Source of the DNA: JAFEDN01 sp963697455
GTDB taxonomy: Bacteria; Pseudomonadota; Gammaproteobacteria; Coxiellales; Coxiellaceae
Length of the DNA stretch: 64,000 nucleotides
Reading direction: 5' to 3'
Assembly (NCBI GenBank): GCA_963697455.1
Contig: CAVOOI010000014.1
Location: 62,001-126,000, forward strand
Below, piece by piece: positions 43,557 through 52,302 of this stretch. How positions within the stretch are numbered: the first letter of the stretch is position 1; every line of letters begins with the position of its first letter. The notes under the pieces are model-generated. The model was not told the DNA's origin. It worked only from the letters and a program-made list of their open reading frames with translations, and did not search any database. Position numbers and translations under genes: made by a program.

Positions 43557-44942
43557 ATGAATTCATTTTTCGTGACTTTTAGTATGGCAGTATTTTTTCT
43601 AGTTATATTTATTCTGTTTAAGCGGCAAATTACTAGCTTGATAGCCAAGGCTAGTAGGACAAAAGTAGATTTGGATATTGATTTAAGCACTCATGGAGTG
43701 AAATCTGAATCTCATCAGATTCAAAAAGAGGCAGATTTAATGTCTTTTATGTGTGTTTATTGCGATCAATTGCATCCTATGTCTTGTCATAGCCTTGAGC
43801 ATATCATTCCCAGAGCATTAGGTAATAAAAATTATGTCTTGCCCAATGCTTGTAAATTTATCAATAATTATATGGCTTGTTCATTTGAAAAGCGAATAAT
43901 AAATTCGGAAGTAATGAAGGAAATACAGTTGATAGCTTATCCTCCAAAAAACCCCTATTTTAGAAGAAATCTAGGATCTTCAATTGAGCCACATTTAGCC
44001 CACTATATCTTTCCCACTGGAGAGAATAAAAAAGTTCAAAAACCCCATGATATTGAAATTGATACTGTACCTATGCAGTTGTTTGGAGAAAAAGGAAAGG
44101 AATTAACATACGAACTGAAATTACCTTTTTCAATTATTGGTGTAAAAGGAGCGACTGCTTTAATTAGTTCTGCTCATTTGGAGCGGCGTTTAAAAAAATT
44201 TAATCCGGAATTAGAAAATTATGTTAGTGAATTGTTTAAAAACCCTTCAATAAATCCAGGGTTTTTTGATTTTATAAAAGATCATAATATTAATCTTGAT
44301 AATAAAATATATGATAGAAAAAATAGAAAGGTAATACCCAAGATAATAAAAAACTCTCCACTATTACAAACTGATAACATAACAATTTTTTTCGACGATG
44401 AGGCATTGACGAAATTTTTCTTTAAAATTGCATGGACGTATGCTGCACAAGAATTTGGTAGAGAAAAATTAACTAATTCAACTAGTGAATGGATTTTGGA
44501 TTATTTGGTTTCTGGACACGTCAACGATATAGAATTAGTTGCCATGTATCCTGACCTATTTTTAGAACCTACAAAAATTGACAATGAGGAATATATATTT
44601 TGGAAATATGATATCAAGAATACTTTAGCCTACATTAATGAAAACGTATTTAGAGATGATCTTTCTCGGGTAATGAAGCATTATAATTATCGTCTTGAAA
44701 AGCATGGTTATGCCAGTAATTTTATTAGAATTTCTAAGATAGAGTTACTAGATGATACCATGAGAAAATGTGCTACTGATTATCGACACCACGAATTAAG
44801 TTTTAAAAAAATAACTGGAAATTTGGAAAATGCAACTGTTTGTTTAATAAAACTCTATGGTGGTATTTTAGAAGCTGAAGTACTACTTTCGGAAGAACAC
44901 ATTTCAATAAATTTTCCTCCTTTGTTAAAAATCGATCTTTGA
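43557..44942 (+). CDS. membrane-anchored HNH-type protein
   Basis: The 461-residue product has an N-terminal hydrophobic helix (about residues 4-20, FFVTFSMAVFFLVIFILFK), then an HNH-like module: CVYCDQLHPMS, HSLEHIIPRALGNK and NACKFINNYMACSF. This is the C-x2-C...H...N arrangement of HNH_5-like nucleases. The remaining ~330 residues are unrecognised. A nuclease facing the cytoplasm from a membrane anchor is unusual. The gene begins 25 bases after nuoI with no clear ribosome binding site, and is much more AT-rich than nuo, which indicates transfer. Confidence 0.75.
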   Translation: MNSFFVTFSMAVFFLVIFILFKRQITSLIAKASRTKVDLDIDLSTHGVKSESHQIQKEADLMSFMCVYCDQLHPMSCHSLEHIIPRALGNKNYVLPNACKFINNYMACSFEKRIINSEVMKEIQLIAYPPKNPYFRRNLGSSIEPHLAHYIFPTGENKKVQKPHDIEIDTVPMQLFGEKGKELTYELKLPFSIIGVKGATALISSAHLERRLKKFNPELENYVSELFKNPSINPGFFDFIKDHNINLDNKIYDRKNRKVIPKIIKNSPLLQTDNITIFFDDEALTKFFFKIAWTYAAQEFGREKLTNSTSEWILDYLVSGHVNDIELVAMYPDLFLEPTKIDNEEYIFWKYDIKNTLAYINENVFRDDLSRVMKHYNYRLEKHGYASNFIRISKIELLDDTMRKCATDYRHHELSFKKITGNLENATVCLIKLYGGILEAEVLLSEEHISINFPPLLKIDL

Positions 44943-45107
44943 AATAATTAAGTCAAAAAATTACGAATTTTACTTGCTGTTTTAGGTCATTCTGGCTCTG
45001 ATCAACGGTATTTATCTTTTAGGATGGATGGGGTATTCTAATTTGCAGCATTCAGAGCTATTTGGTAAGATATTGATCTGAAATTTCAAATTTAGGGAAA
45101 ATTCAAT

Positions 45108-45932
45108 ATGAAAAAGGCTTTTTTAGAAACAAGTGCAATCAATAAATTTTTCAACCATGGAATGAGAGGCGAGCAACTGAGAGGTTTTTTAGAAAATAAA
45201 TCTTTATCCCCTGTCATTGGTTCATTTACGACTTTCGAGTTAGCGAAAACTTTCTTAACTGATAATGCTATTGAAAAAGTCAAAGGCTTTTTTCAGTTGA
45301 TTAAAGATCTTAACCCTGAATTTAGTTATAGAGATGATGAATTACTTGTCATGGAATCTAGAAAAATAAAATATAATCTTGATATTATTCCTATAATAAA
45401 TTCAGAAAGATTGGTAGATTTAAATGTAAGAATTAACAATTTCTCTCAGGGAGCTATCGATAACCTTCTCGAAGGATTCATTGAATCTAAGCAGGAAAAT
45501 ATGAATAACGCTAGACTGCTGTGGAGTCCTCAAAATTATAATGATAAGATTTCGGAATTCAATAGTTTTATTGAATATAGAGATAGTTTTTTAAAGGAGT
45601 GCAATATAAATTATTTGAAGTATAGAGATCATTTGAAGGATTTTTTAAAAAACACTGCTGAAATAAAATTACATAATCATCATATTTTAAAACTGTTAAA
45701 AGGGATTCACTCTTATCCAGCTTTGAGAACTCACTTTTATTCTCACCTCTTTTTGAATTTTATATCTCGTTCACATCCGCCAGCTAAAGATAAAATTTCT
45801 GATGCAATGCAATTAACAGAAGCTGCTTATTTCCCTATATTTATTAGTGGAGATGAGCGCCATCTAAAATATGCTAATGACATTAATCCAGATATTCAGT
45901 TAATATCTACTAAAAATCTGGGAATTAACTAA
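45108..45932 (+). CDS. PIN-domain-like protein
   Basis: The 274-residue product begins MKKAFLETSAINKFF, like a PIN domain but with Glu where Asp is usual, and ends with ISDAMQLTEAAYFPIFISGDERHLKYA, the other half of a PIN fold with its acidic residues. The ~180 residues between are helical and unrecognised. PIN domains are metal-dependent RNases, often toxins; no antitoxin is visible next to it. AGGGAAAATTCA lies upstream of the ATG. Very AT-rich, like its upstream neighbour. Confidence 0.65.
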   Translation: MKKAFLETSAINKFFNHGMRGEQLRGFLENKSLSPVIGSFTTFELAKTFLTDNAIEKVKGFFQLIKDLNPEFSYRDDELLVMESRKIKYNLDIIPIINSERLVDLNVRINNFSQGAIDNLLEGFIESKQENMNNARLLWSPQNYNDKISEFNSFIEYRDSFLKECNINYLKYRDHLKDFLKNTAEIKLHNHHILKLLKGIHSYPALRTHFYSHLFLNFISRSHPPAKDKISDAMQLTEAAYFPIFISGDERHLKYANDINPDIQLISTKNLGIN

Positions 45933-45954
45933 TTATTTTAATAGGAATTTAATT

Positions 45955-46914
45955 ATGTCTTCAGTCATTCATCAGCCTCATGATAAATTTATACGGTTGT
46001 CGTTAGGGCAGCTTCATGTTGCCCAGGAATTTTTTACTGAGCATTTACCTCCAACGGTCTTAAAAAAAATGAATCTGGCAACACTTAAGCTCGAAAACAG
46101 ATCTTTCATAGATGAAAATTATAAAGGCACTGAGGCGGATGTTGTCTACAGCGTTAAAGTAGATGGCGCTGAGGCTTATCTTTATGTCCTCTGTGAGCAT
46201 CAGAGTACCGTAGATCATTGGATCGCATTTCGATTATGGGTGTATATGATTCGTTTAATGGAAATGCATATCAAGCAGAATCCTGGAGAGCCTCTACCAT
46301 TGGTATATCCTATGGTGGTCTATACTGGCCAAGAAACCTGGAACGCGCCATTGGATATTTTTCCGCTTTTTGGAGACCAACACACCTTAGCTAGAGAATG
46401 GCTATTTAGTCCTTTTCAATTATTGGATATTCATCAGATTCCCGATAACGAAATACGTCGAAGACAATGGTGCGGGCTGGTTGAATTTGCGTTAAAATAC
46501 AGGCAGGTACGTGATTTTAAAGAGTTTTTAAAAATTCTGCTGCCCTGGGTACATCAAATAGAGCAAAGCGGTGTTTCCGGCTTCTCTTTCAGTAAAATTG
46601 TGCTAAAATACATCCTGGATGGTACGGAAGCCAAAGAAACTGGTTTATTCCTCCAGGGAGTTAAGGACTATCTATCCAAAGAATTACGAGGTGAAATCAT
46701 GACGTTAGCTCAGCAATTTATAAAACAAGGTCAGGAGCAGGGCATTCAGCAGGGTGAGGTAGCGTTCATGACTCGGCTACTAAAACACCGTTTTAGAAAA
46801 ATTCCTGAAGCCTACCTGGCGCGTATTGAGCAAGCTGACGCCGAAACATTGTTGCTGTGGGGTGAAAAAATTTTAGAGGCTAATACACTGGAAGAGATAT
46901 TTGAGAAAGTTTGA
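45955..46914 (+). CDS. Rpn-family recombination-promoting nuclease
   Basis: The 319-residue product matches the Rpn/YhgA group of PD-(D/E)XK nucleases formerly called putative transposases. Seen: HQPHDKFIRLSLGQLHVAQE, the nuclease core TEADVVYSVKVDGAEAYLYV followed by LCEHQS, and PLVYPMVVYTG. The C-terminus has QGQEQGIQQGE, the usual low-complexity linker. Rpn proteins raise RecA-independent recombination. It lies 22 bases after the PIN-like gene. Confidence 0.9.
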   Translation: MSSVIHQPHDKFIRLSLGQLHVAQEFFTEHLPPTVLKKMNLATLKLENRSFIDENYKGTEADVVYSVKVDGAEAYLYVLCEHQSTVDHWIAFRLWVYMIRLMEMHIKQNPGEPLPLVYPMVVYTGQETWNAPLDIFPLFGDQHTLAREWLFSPFQLLDIHQIPDNEIRRRQWCGLVEFALKYRQVRDFKEFLKILLPWVHQIEQSGVSGFSFSKIVLKYILDGTEAKETGLFLQGVKDYLSKELRGEIMTLAQQFIKQGQEQGIQQGEVAFMTRLLKHRFRKIPEAYLARIEQADAETLLLWGEKILEANTLEEIFEKV

Positions 46915-47296
46915 GATGAGCCGACATAAAATTTTAGTATCTTATTAAAAATTAAATGATTACTTATTATTAATAACGATGAAACTTTTGGGAATGACTA
47001 CAAATCACTTCTACATTATTTATTTTTGACCTGAAATACTTTGAATGATAAAATTCACATATAAACTAGTTACTGCGTAGCGGGGATTAGTTTTTGTGTT
47101 AGTTAATCACGCGCTTTCCTTGTTACTATACGGCTTTTAAGCCAGTCTTGGCGGCAGCCAAATTCTGTCAAGCTTTCCGATCAAAAATTTTCCGATTGCA
47201 TTTTAAATTCCAGAGGGTTTATAATCCTAGGCGCGACACCCGGGTGTATCTAGCACCCGGGAGACGCTGACCACGAAACAAACAGGAATTTGTTAC
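46915..47296. promoter_or_regulatory. promoter and hairpin leader of an interrupted gene
   Basis: This 380-base gap has no gene. Near its end TTGCAT (47196-47201) and TATAAT (47220-47225), 18 bases apart, form a promoter. A strong hairpin CCCGGGTG (47239-47246) / CACCCGGG (47254-47261) follows. AGGAA (47284-47288) then precedes ATG 47297, the start of the gene split by the insertion sequence. Confidence 0.6.
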
Positions 47297-47311
47297 ATGG
47301 CTGTCATTATA

Positions 47312-48972
47312 CCATGGCAATCGCACTTAAAATCGGCGATTACTCATTTTTTTAGTAGAATATCTCATCTCGCTTTATAAGTAAATTTTTTATCAATCTG
47401 GCTGTTTTGTTGTTTAAGAATTATTCTTTTTTGGAAAAAAGAGCCATAGAAATTCCTCAGACATGAAGAGATAGCCGAATTCAATTTTTTTAACTTTAAT
47501 TTTTAAATGTAGAATCCGCCATTAATACCTTTAGCAGGTATTGATGATCCCATCCGGCTCTTTTTCTGCGCGCTGTGATGCCTACTTTACTGGTTTTTTC
47601 TTGCTTCAATAAATTTAAGGCAACCCGCCTGATGATGGCTAAATTTTCTGATGCGTTGCCAATGCGTACTCGACTTAAATCTTCTTTAAAACTCACGTCT
47701 AAAGACCAATGCAGATTAATCTCAATGTTCCAATGTTTGCGCACAGCTTGCATAAATCTATTGATGTCTTGGTCTCTGAGAGTATGCCCGCGTTTCTCTG
47801 TTTCCCACAAAATGCGTCGTTTTGATTCCATCACCGTTTTTTTATTAAAATCGGCGATTTCAATATCCAGAATAGAATCAATTTTATCTCCATTAGGAGC
47901 CTGGAGAATATAGCGTAATTGTTCCCCCTTTTGCTCTACGTAAATTTTACCTTTTTCGGGTAGCGCTCCTGTTGGCAGTTCTGACAGTAAAAAAACTTCA
48001 TACCCATCCCCTAAGCTCGTTAGAAAAAATCGTTTTGAATATTCTGTTTGATTATTCACAGTTCGCTTAACCTCAACCATTCCCAGTCCATTTAAATAAG
48101 GCCAACGAAGGCTAAATGGGTGTTGTTCGCGAGGTTTAATTAAACTATATCGTCTCGTTTCCATCCGTCCGTGACAGCTCACTTTTTCTAATTTTTGTTT
48201 ATGAATCATTTTCTTATATTTTTTGTCTCCGTGTTCTGCTCGTAAAAAAATATTATCTACTTCCTGATATAAAGTAGGCTGATTTTCTTTAAGCGACAAA
48301 ACATAATCCGCTCCCTTCTCCACGATTTTTTTTGCAATGCCTTGTTGACAACCCATCGCATCAATAGTGACTATGCTGCCAGAAACATCAATCATATCCA
48401 ATAGTTCTGGAATCGCCGTGATTTCATTTGATTTCTCATCGGTTTTTATCTGACCCAGTAGAATTTTATTTTTTGATGCCCAGGCGCTAACCATATGGAG
48501 CATTTTGACTGCTTTTCTTTTGTCATGAGAACCGCGCAAACTTTTTCCATCAATCGAAATAATTTCATTTTGCAAATCGATCGATAGCGATTCAATCCAG
48601 GCTAAAAAACATGCTTCAAATACATCCGAATCTAATAAGGAAAAAATACGACCAAATGTATCGTGAGAGGGGATTCCGTGAGGCAGGGATAAAAAAGTTT
48701 TCAGCCAATCTAATTTGGCTTCCGCAAATTCGCAGATTTCTGTCCAGCCATCAGCTCCACAGATTGTTCCTAATATGGCTATCACCAGGATATCGTGAAA
48801 AGGATGGAGAAGGTTGTGATTCTCTGTCCTGGGATCTTCCAAAATCGCAAAATGTTCAAAAAATGTATCTGCTAATTCCATCACTACTCCCTGTGGCCAT
48901 TTCCATTACAGAGGGTAGTTTCCAGTAAATTCTATTTGAAATCAATTATATAGTTTAGTGCGATTGCCATGG
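47312..48972. mobile_element. ISAs1-family insertion sequence with 8-bp target duplication
   Basis: The ends are inverted repeats CCATGGCAATCGCACT at 47312-47327 and its complement at 48957-48972, 18 of 20 bases matching if extended. TCATTATA at 47304-47311 and 48973-48980 is the target-site duplication. The element is 1661 bases and carries one transposase gene on the minus strand. Perfect duplication and intact gene suggest a recent insertion. Confidence 0.93.
47496..48884 (-). CDS. ISAs1-family transposase with extra internal module
   Basis: The 462-residue product has the ISAs1 layout: FFEHFAILEDPRTENHNLLH, SIDGKSLRGS with the first catalytic Asp, TIDAMGCQQGIA with the second, and HWNIEINLHWSLDVSFKED with the last acidic residues. 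ISAs1 transposases are usually about 370-380 residues. The surplus is an inserted stretch of ~85 residues between KRFFLTSLGDGYEV and DINRFMQAVRKHW, containing LPEKGKIYVEQKGEQLRYIL and ILWETEKRGHTLRDQD. AGGGAG precedes the ATG pair at 48882-48884. Probably active. Confidence 0.93.
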   Translation of the reverse strand: MMELADTFFEHFAILEDPRTENHNLLHPFHDILVIAILGTICGADGWTEICEFAEAKLDWLKTFLSLPHGIPSHDTFGRIFSLLDSDVFEACFLAWIESLSIDLQNEIISIDGKSLRGSHDKRKAVKMLHMVSAWASKNKILLGQIKTDEKSNEITAIPELLDMIDVSGSIVTIDAMGCQQGIAKKIVEKGADYVLSLKENQPTLYQEVDNIFLRAEHGDKKYKKMIHKQKLEKVSCHGRMETRRYSLIKPREQHPFSLRWPYLNGLGMVEVKRTVNNQTEYSKRFFLTSLGDGYEVFLLSELPTGALPEKGKIYVEQKGEQLRYILQAPNGDKIDSILDIEIADFNKKTVMESKRRILWETEKRGHTLRDQDINRFMQAVRKHWNIEINLHWSLDVSFKEDLSRVRIGNASENLAIIRRVALNLLKQEKTSKVGITARRKRAGWDHQYLLKVLMADSTFKN

Positions 48973-49265
48973 TCATTATACTAACTGATAATTCATTTCT
49001 TTTGAATCACTGGTTTGATTCTCAGGTATTATTTCCTTTTAAAAAAAGTGCGCGGAGGCATGGTTTCGGCTATGCATCCTGGCGGCTGTTTGCCTATATC
49101 CCAGGCAAATTAGTTCGGAAGGAAGCGCCTGGTTCTCACGTGATATGGGATGCTCAAGAAAGTGAATCCTTCAGTGGAATAAAACCAATCCATGCGCCGA
49201 CGCCGCATAGACTGGGTCCCCCCTTCTGTGCGCGTTGGTGTTGTGGTCGCTTTTAAAAGTAAAAC

Positions 49266-50597
49266 TTAATGGGGGTCAGCGAGCCAGCGCAGGGCTTTTA
49301 AGCTGGGCATAAAGCAGTATTCACCGCCTCGTGTAATCACAAATCGCGGAATTCCCTGCAGGCGTTTGCGAACGGGCCGGTGTGGCGCTGTAAATCCATT
49401 GCTGTCTGCATTTGCCCCAACAATAGGATCTTGATCACTGCCTGCACCAAAGAAAACCCCATCATTGATCCATTGGGACTGAACAAATTCAAACTGCCGT
49501 CCCAGATGCGCTCCTAAAAATCCGAACATCAGACCTCGATCAGCGCCATCATCCTCCAGAACGCCTTCAGGCAGTAGCGGACCATACGCAGTTCCCCGCC
49601 GAATCATGCGGTGCAGTCTTACCGTGCCTGCAACGGCGGCGTCACGCGGATTGGTGCGGCGGATGTGTGAACCCCCAGGAGTTTTGAACCCGATGGGATC
49701 ATCTTTTTCGTAAAGGAAATTGTTATTGCACTGCGGATCAGCGCCTAATTTGGGATTATCCTGAAAAGGACAGAGCGCCAGAGGTGCACCACTGCGCCAT
49801 CGTCCCATCATTTTAGCCGCTAGCAATTCCTCTTCCCCAGGGTCATTTGAATTTGTTTTTAGATACTGACGGAAAGCGGCTACGCGTTGGTGTAACTTGC
49901 GGAACACGATATAAGTCCCATTGCGGCCTAGAATTTCGGGATTGGTTACTTGGATACCGCCCATTTCATCAGGATAACCTAACACAAATTCGCCCGCTTT
50001 TAACGGTGATTCCAAGGGGTTGGTTCCCGCGACGCCACTGCCTTCGATCGCCGGATGGCTGATGCCATCCCGAAATCCGAAGGGTTCCTTCATATTAGGT
50101 AAAGCATAGCAATCTTGGCGCCATATCGCGGTAATTCCTGATAAATCTTGATAAGATTTCCGAGCAGGGTCAAGGATCGCTTCAAGGGTCTGTATATCTG
50201 GTGAGACAGCAACAATGATCACATGCACCTCGGCAGTTCCCAACGGTTTCTCCCAATTTTCGGGACTGCTTTCATCGGTGTCGCCCAAATCTTTCCAGCG
50301 CGCCGCCATCCCTTGCCGGAACTCCCAGGCAAAACTATTGAGTGAATCCTGCGGCACGCCCAGTGCTTGCAGTCCTTGATAAGAAAGCGCAACACTCACC
50401 CAGGTATCTGCTAAAGGACTGGTAGGCGCTGCAGCGGAAGTAACCACCGCGCTTAATCGGCGCATTAATTCGCATCCCGCTTTACGATCGTCGATACGGA
50501 GTACAATATAAGTAGCCGCATAAGGAGTGGGCCGGGGACGCAAAACACCACTTTGAATGTCATCCAATTCGAGAACTGTTGGCACTTTTCCAGTCAT
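49266..50597 (-). CDS. DyP-type heme peroxidase
   Basis: The 443-residue product is a dye-decolourising peroxidase. It has GFRDGISHPAIEG (the distal Asp of the GxxDG motif), the proximal-side GSHIRRTNPRDA and a C-terminal GGEYCFMPSLKAL. Its length fits the longer bacterial DyP classes. No signal peptide or Tat motif is visible, so it should be cytoplasmic or delivered by a partner. It is the last gene of a three-gene minus-strand unit (52255 to 49266). GC is higher than in the neighbouring accessory genes. Confidence 0.92.
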   Translation of the reverse strand: MTGKVPTVLELDDIQSGVLRPRPTPYAATYIVLRIDDRKAGCELMRRLSAVVTSAAAPTSPLADTWVSVALSYQGLQALGVPQDSLNSFAWEFRQGMAARWKDLGDTDESSPENWEKPLGTAEVHVIIVAVSPDIQTLEAILDPARKSYQDLSGITAIWRQDCYALPNMKEPFGFRDGISHPAIEGSGVAGTNPLESPLKAGEFVLGYPDEMGGIQVTNPEILGRNGTYIVFRKLHQRVAAFRQYLKTNSNDPGEEELLAAKMMGRWRSGAPLALCPFQDNPKLGADPQCNNNFLYEKDDPIGFKTPGGSHIRRTNPRDAAVAGTVRLHRMIRRGTAYGPLLPEGVLEDDGADRGLMFGFLGAHLGRQFEFVQSQWINDGVFFGAGSDQDPIVGANADSNGFTAPHRPVRKRLQGIPRFVITRGGEYCFMPSLKALRWLADPH

Positions 50598-50613
50598 TTG
50601 TTCTCCTTAGTCG

Positions 50614-51633
50614 TTACGCGATGGTGGCCAGATTCTTCCAGAAATTTTTCACACTCTCATCCACACCGAATAATGTGCTGAAGATGGTGGAGTCAGCCAA
50701 TAAAATATCGCCTGCTCGCTCACCGCAGGGCGGCATCCAGAGCAATATATTGAATTCGCGATTGCCCATTTCTGTGAATGGATGTGGTTTGGACAGATCA
50801 ATCGGTTGTCGCGCCAGAACATGAATTGACTTAGTATCCTCTGTAGTCACTGCATAATGCGGCAAGTGCATGTGGAAGACAAAATTAGTAACGCCCTGGA
50901 GCCAACCTTTGGTATCCAGATCTCTGGCAATGGACAATGGTACAGGCTTTTGAGTTCCTGGTTCCACTGCTGGGCGCAAACCATAGCGGTTCTCAACCGG
51001 CACTCCGAGCCCCTTCATGATGGAACGCAGATACAGACCGAAACGTTGCTGGCGTGGCACTAAGGCGTCGCCATGATGGTAGTATTCTATATCACGTACC
51101 TTTAAATCATCGGTAGCGCCAACGTCATGATGAGGCCCTAGAATCAAACAAGTACCTTCCCGTTTGAGGAAATTTCGCAGGGCTTCGATTTCTTCAGGGG
51201 CGGCTTCCTGTTCGGTGACCATATGGTCTAATCCAAAAATCATCAAAGTGTCTGCATCTGCCAGTACACGTTCATCAATGGGAAGTTTGAAGCCAGCTTG
51301 ATCAATGCGTTGAAATACTGGCGCCGCATGGCCTGTGATCTCTCCGATATACTGTTGGAATGGCGCCCACGCCCAGAAGAATAATTCCAACGCTCCGGTG
51401 ATTCCTTGTTGGAATTGAAACGGGTCTGACCATTCCGGCGCTTCATAGGCGGGCCATGACACTCGCCTGACTTCCGTCATCGTGGAAAAGCGGTTGTCGA
51501 GTTCAGCGGGATTTCTGCCGGCCTCGGCGGGATAACTCCAGGATACGTAAACGCTCACTCGTCTGCGGCCAGGGGTATATTTTCGCAGTATGTGATTCTG
51601 ATTGTAAGTTCGCGCGGGTTTTTTTTCGGTCAT
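50614..51633 (-). CDS. DyP-operon protein, possible GATase1-like fold
   Basis: I do not recognise a named family. From ATG 51633 (MTEKKPARTYNQNHILRKYT; AAGGA seven bases upstream) it has 339 residues. Central words ADADTLMIFGLDHMVT, ALRNFLKREGTCLILGPHHD and the C-terminal GDILLADSTIFSTLFG followed by VKNFWKNLA resemble GATase1-like or ThuA/DUF4350-type proteins. The frame runs on upstream to 51756 but that part overlaps the preceding gene. It lies 17 bases before the DyP gene. A role in feeding or maturing the peroxidase is inference from position. Confidence 0.6.
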   Translation of the reverse strand: MTEKKPARTYNQNHILRKYTPGRRRVSVYVSWSYPAEAGRNPAELDNRFSTMTEVRRVSWPAYEAPEWSDPFQFQQGITGALELFFWAWAPFQQYIGEITGHAAPVFQRIDQAGFKLPIDERVLADADTLMIFGLDHMVTEQEAAPEEIEALRNFLKREGTCLILGPHHDVGATDDLKVRDIEYYHHGDALVPRQQRFGLYLRSIMKGLGVPVENRYGLRPAVEPGTQKPVPLSIARDLDTKGWLQGVTNFVFHMHLPHYAVTTEDTKSIHVLARQPIDLSKPHPFTEMGNREFNILLWMPPCGERAGDILLADSTIFSTLFGVDESVKNFWKNLATIA

Positions 51634-51721
51634 TATCATTTCCTTATAAAAAGGTATCCATTCACCACATAAATTTGCATACGCATTCCCCTCTACATGG
51701 TGAATAGTTACATAAAAAGTC

Positions 51722-52255
51722 TTACTGCATCTGATCGAGTATATCGGAGAAAGCACGCTTGATTTTGAGGGCCTTTTTAATTTCGTCAGCCGTGAAATAG
51801 GGATATTCTCCGTATTCTAAAAAACTCGGACAATGATGATCGCGGACAAATTTGATAAATGCTGCAGGATTGGTTTTCCAATCCGTCGGAAAACCTTCGA
51901 GATTTTCAAAGACGGTGTTGATGCCTGTTTGAGTAAAAAGAGCAACAGCGTCCTCGGTGTATTTATCGAAATCAGTATCAAAGATTCCTTGATACATAAA
52001 GCGTGTGTCGTTATCGAATAAGACCCAACGCAGGTAGTGAAGTTTAAGAGGCGCTAATACGTAGGGGTTTCCTTCTAATGCTTGAACCAATTTATTTCCA
52101 TAACTGCGGATGATCTCTGCTTTGCCAGGTTTGACGTTGGCAATGATCGTAAATCCATAACAAGCGGGTGATTTGGGGAAAATAGGGCCATATTTTCCTT
52201 GTTCGAGCTGATCAGTCTCCTTGGGTATCACCATCCCTTGTGGTTTGATTTCCAT
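51722..52255 (-). CDS. DyP-operon protein, unrecognised
   Basis: The 177-residue product (MEIKPQGMVIPKETDQLEQG) is the first gene of the peroxidase unit. ACYGFTIIANVKPGKAEIIR, HYLRWVLFDNDTRFMYQGIF and a C-terminal helix AFSDILDQMQ suggest a ferredoxin-like alpha-beta barrel like the one DyP itself is built from. No heme ligand can be assigned. AAGGAAG precedes the ATG. It is divergent from the BASS transporter by under 50 bases. Confidence 0.65.
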   Translation of the reverse strand: MEIKPQGMVIPKETDQLEQGKYGPIFPKSPACYGFTIIANVKPGKAEIIRSYGNKLVQALEGNPYVLAPLKLHYLRWVLFDNDTRFMYQGIFDTDFDKYTEDAVALFTQTGINTVFENLEGFPTDWKTNPAAFIKFVRDHHCPSFLEYGEYPYFTADEIKKALKIKRAFSDILDQMQ

Positions 52256-52302
52256 ATCGGTCTTCCTTGTCGTGCCAAGAATGTTGCGGGTTTAGAGGAG
52301 TC

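Larger units (their letters stand above)
47297..49256 (+). pseudogene. small gene interrupted by the insertion sequence
   Basis: ATGGCTG at 47297-47303 is followed by the 8-base target TCATTATA and then the insertion sequence. Removing the element and one target copy joins ATG GCT GTC ATT ATA to CTA ACT GAT at 48981 in frame and gives a 99-residue product, MAVIILTDNSFLLNHW..., ending at 49256. The words WRLFAYIPGKLVRKEA recall the C-terminus of some DDE transposases, so this may itself be a transposase remnant. I do not recognise it with confidence. Confidence 0.65.

Noticed and set aside
51634..51756. Upstream extension of the GATase1-like gene
   Set aside because: The extra 41 residues overlap the preceding gene and the internal ATG at 51633 has a well-spaced AAGGA.
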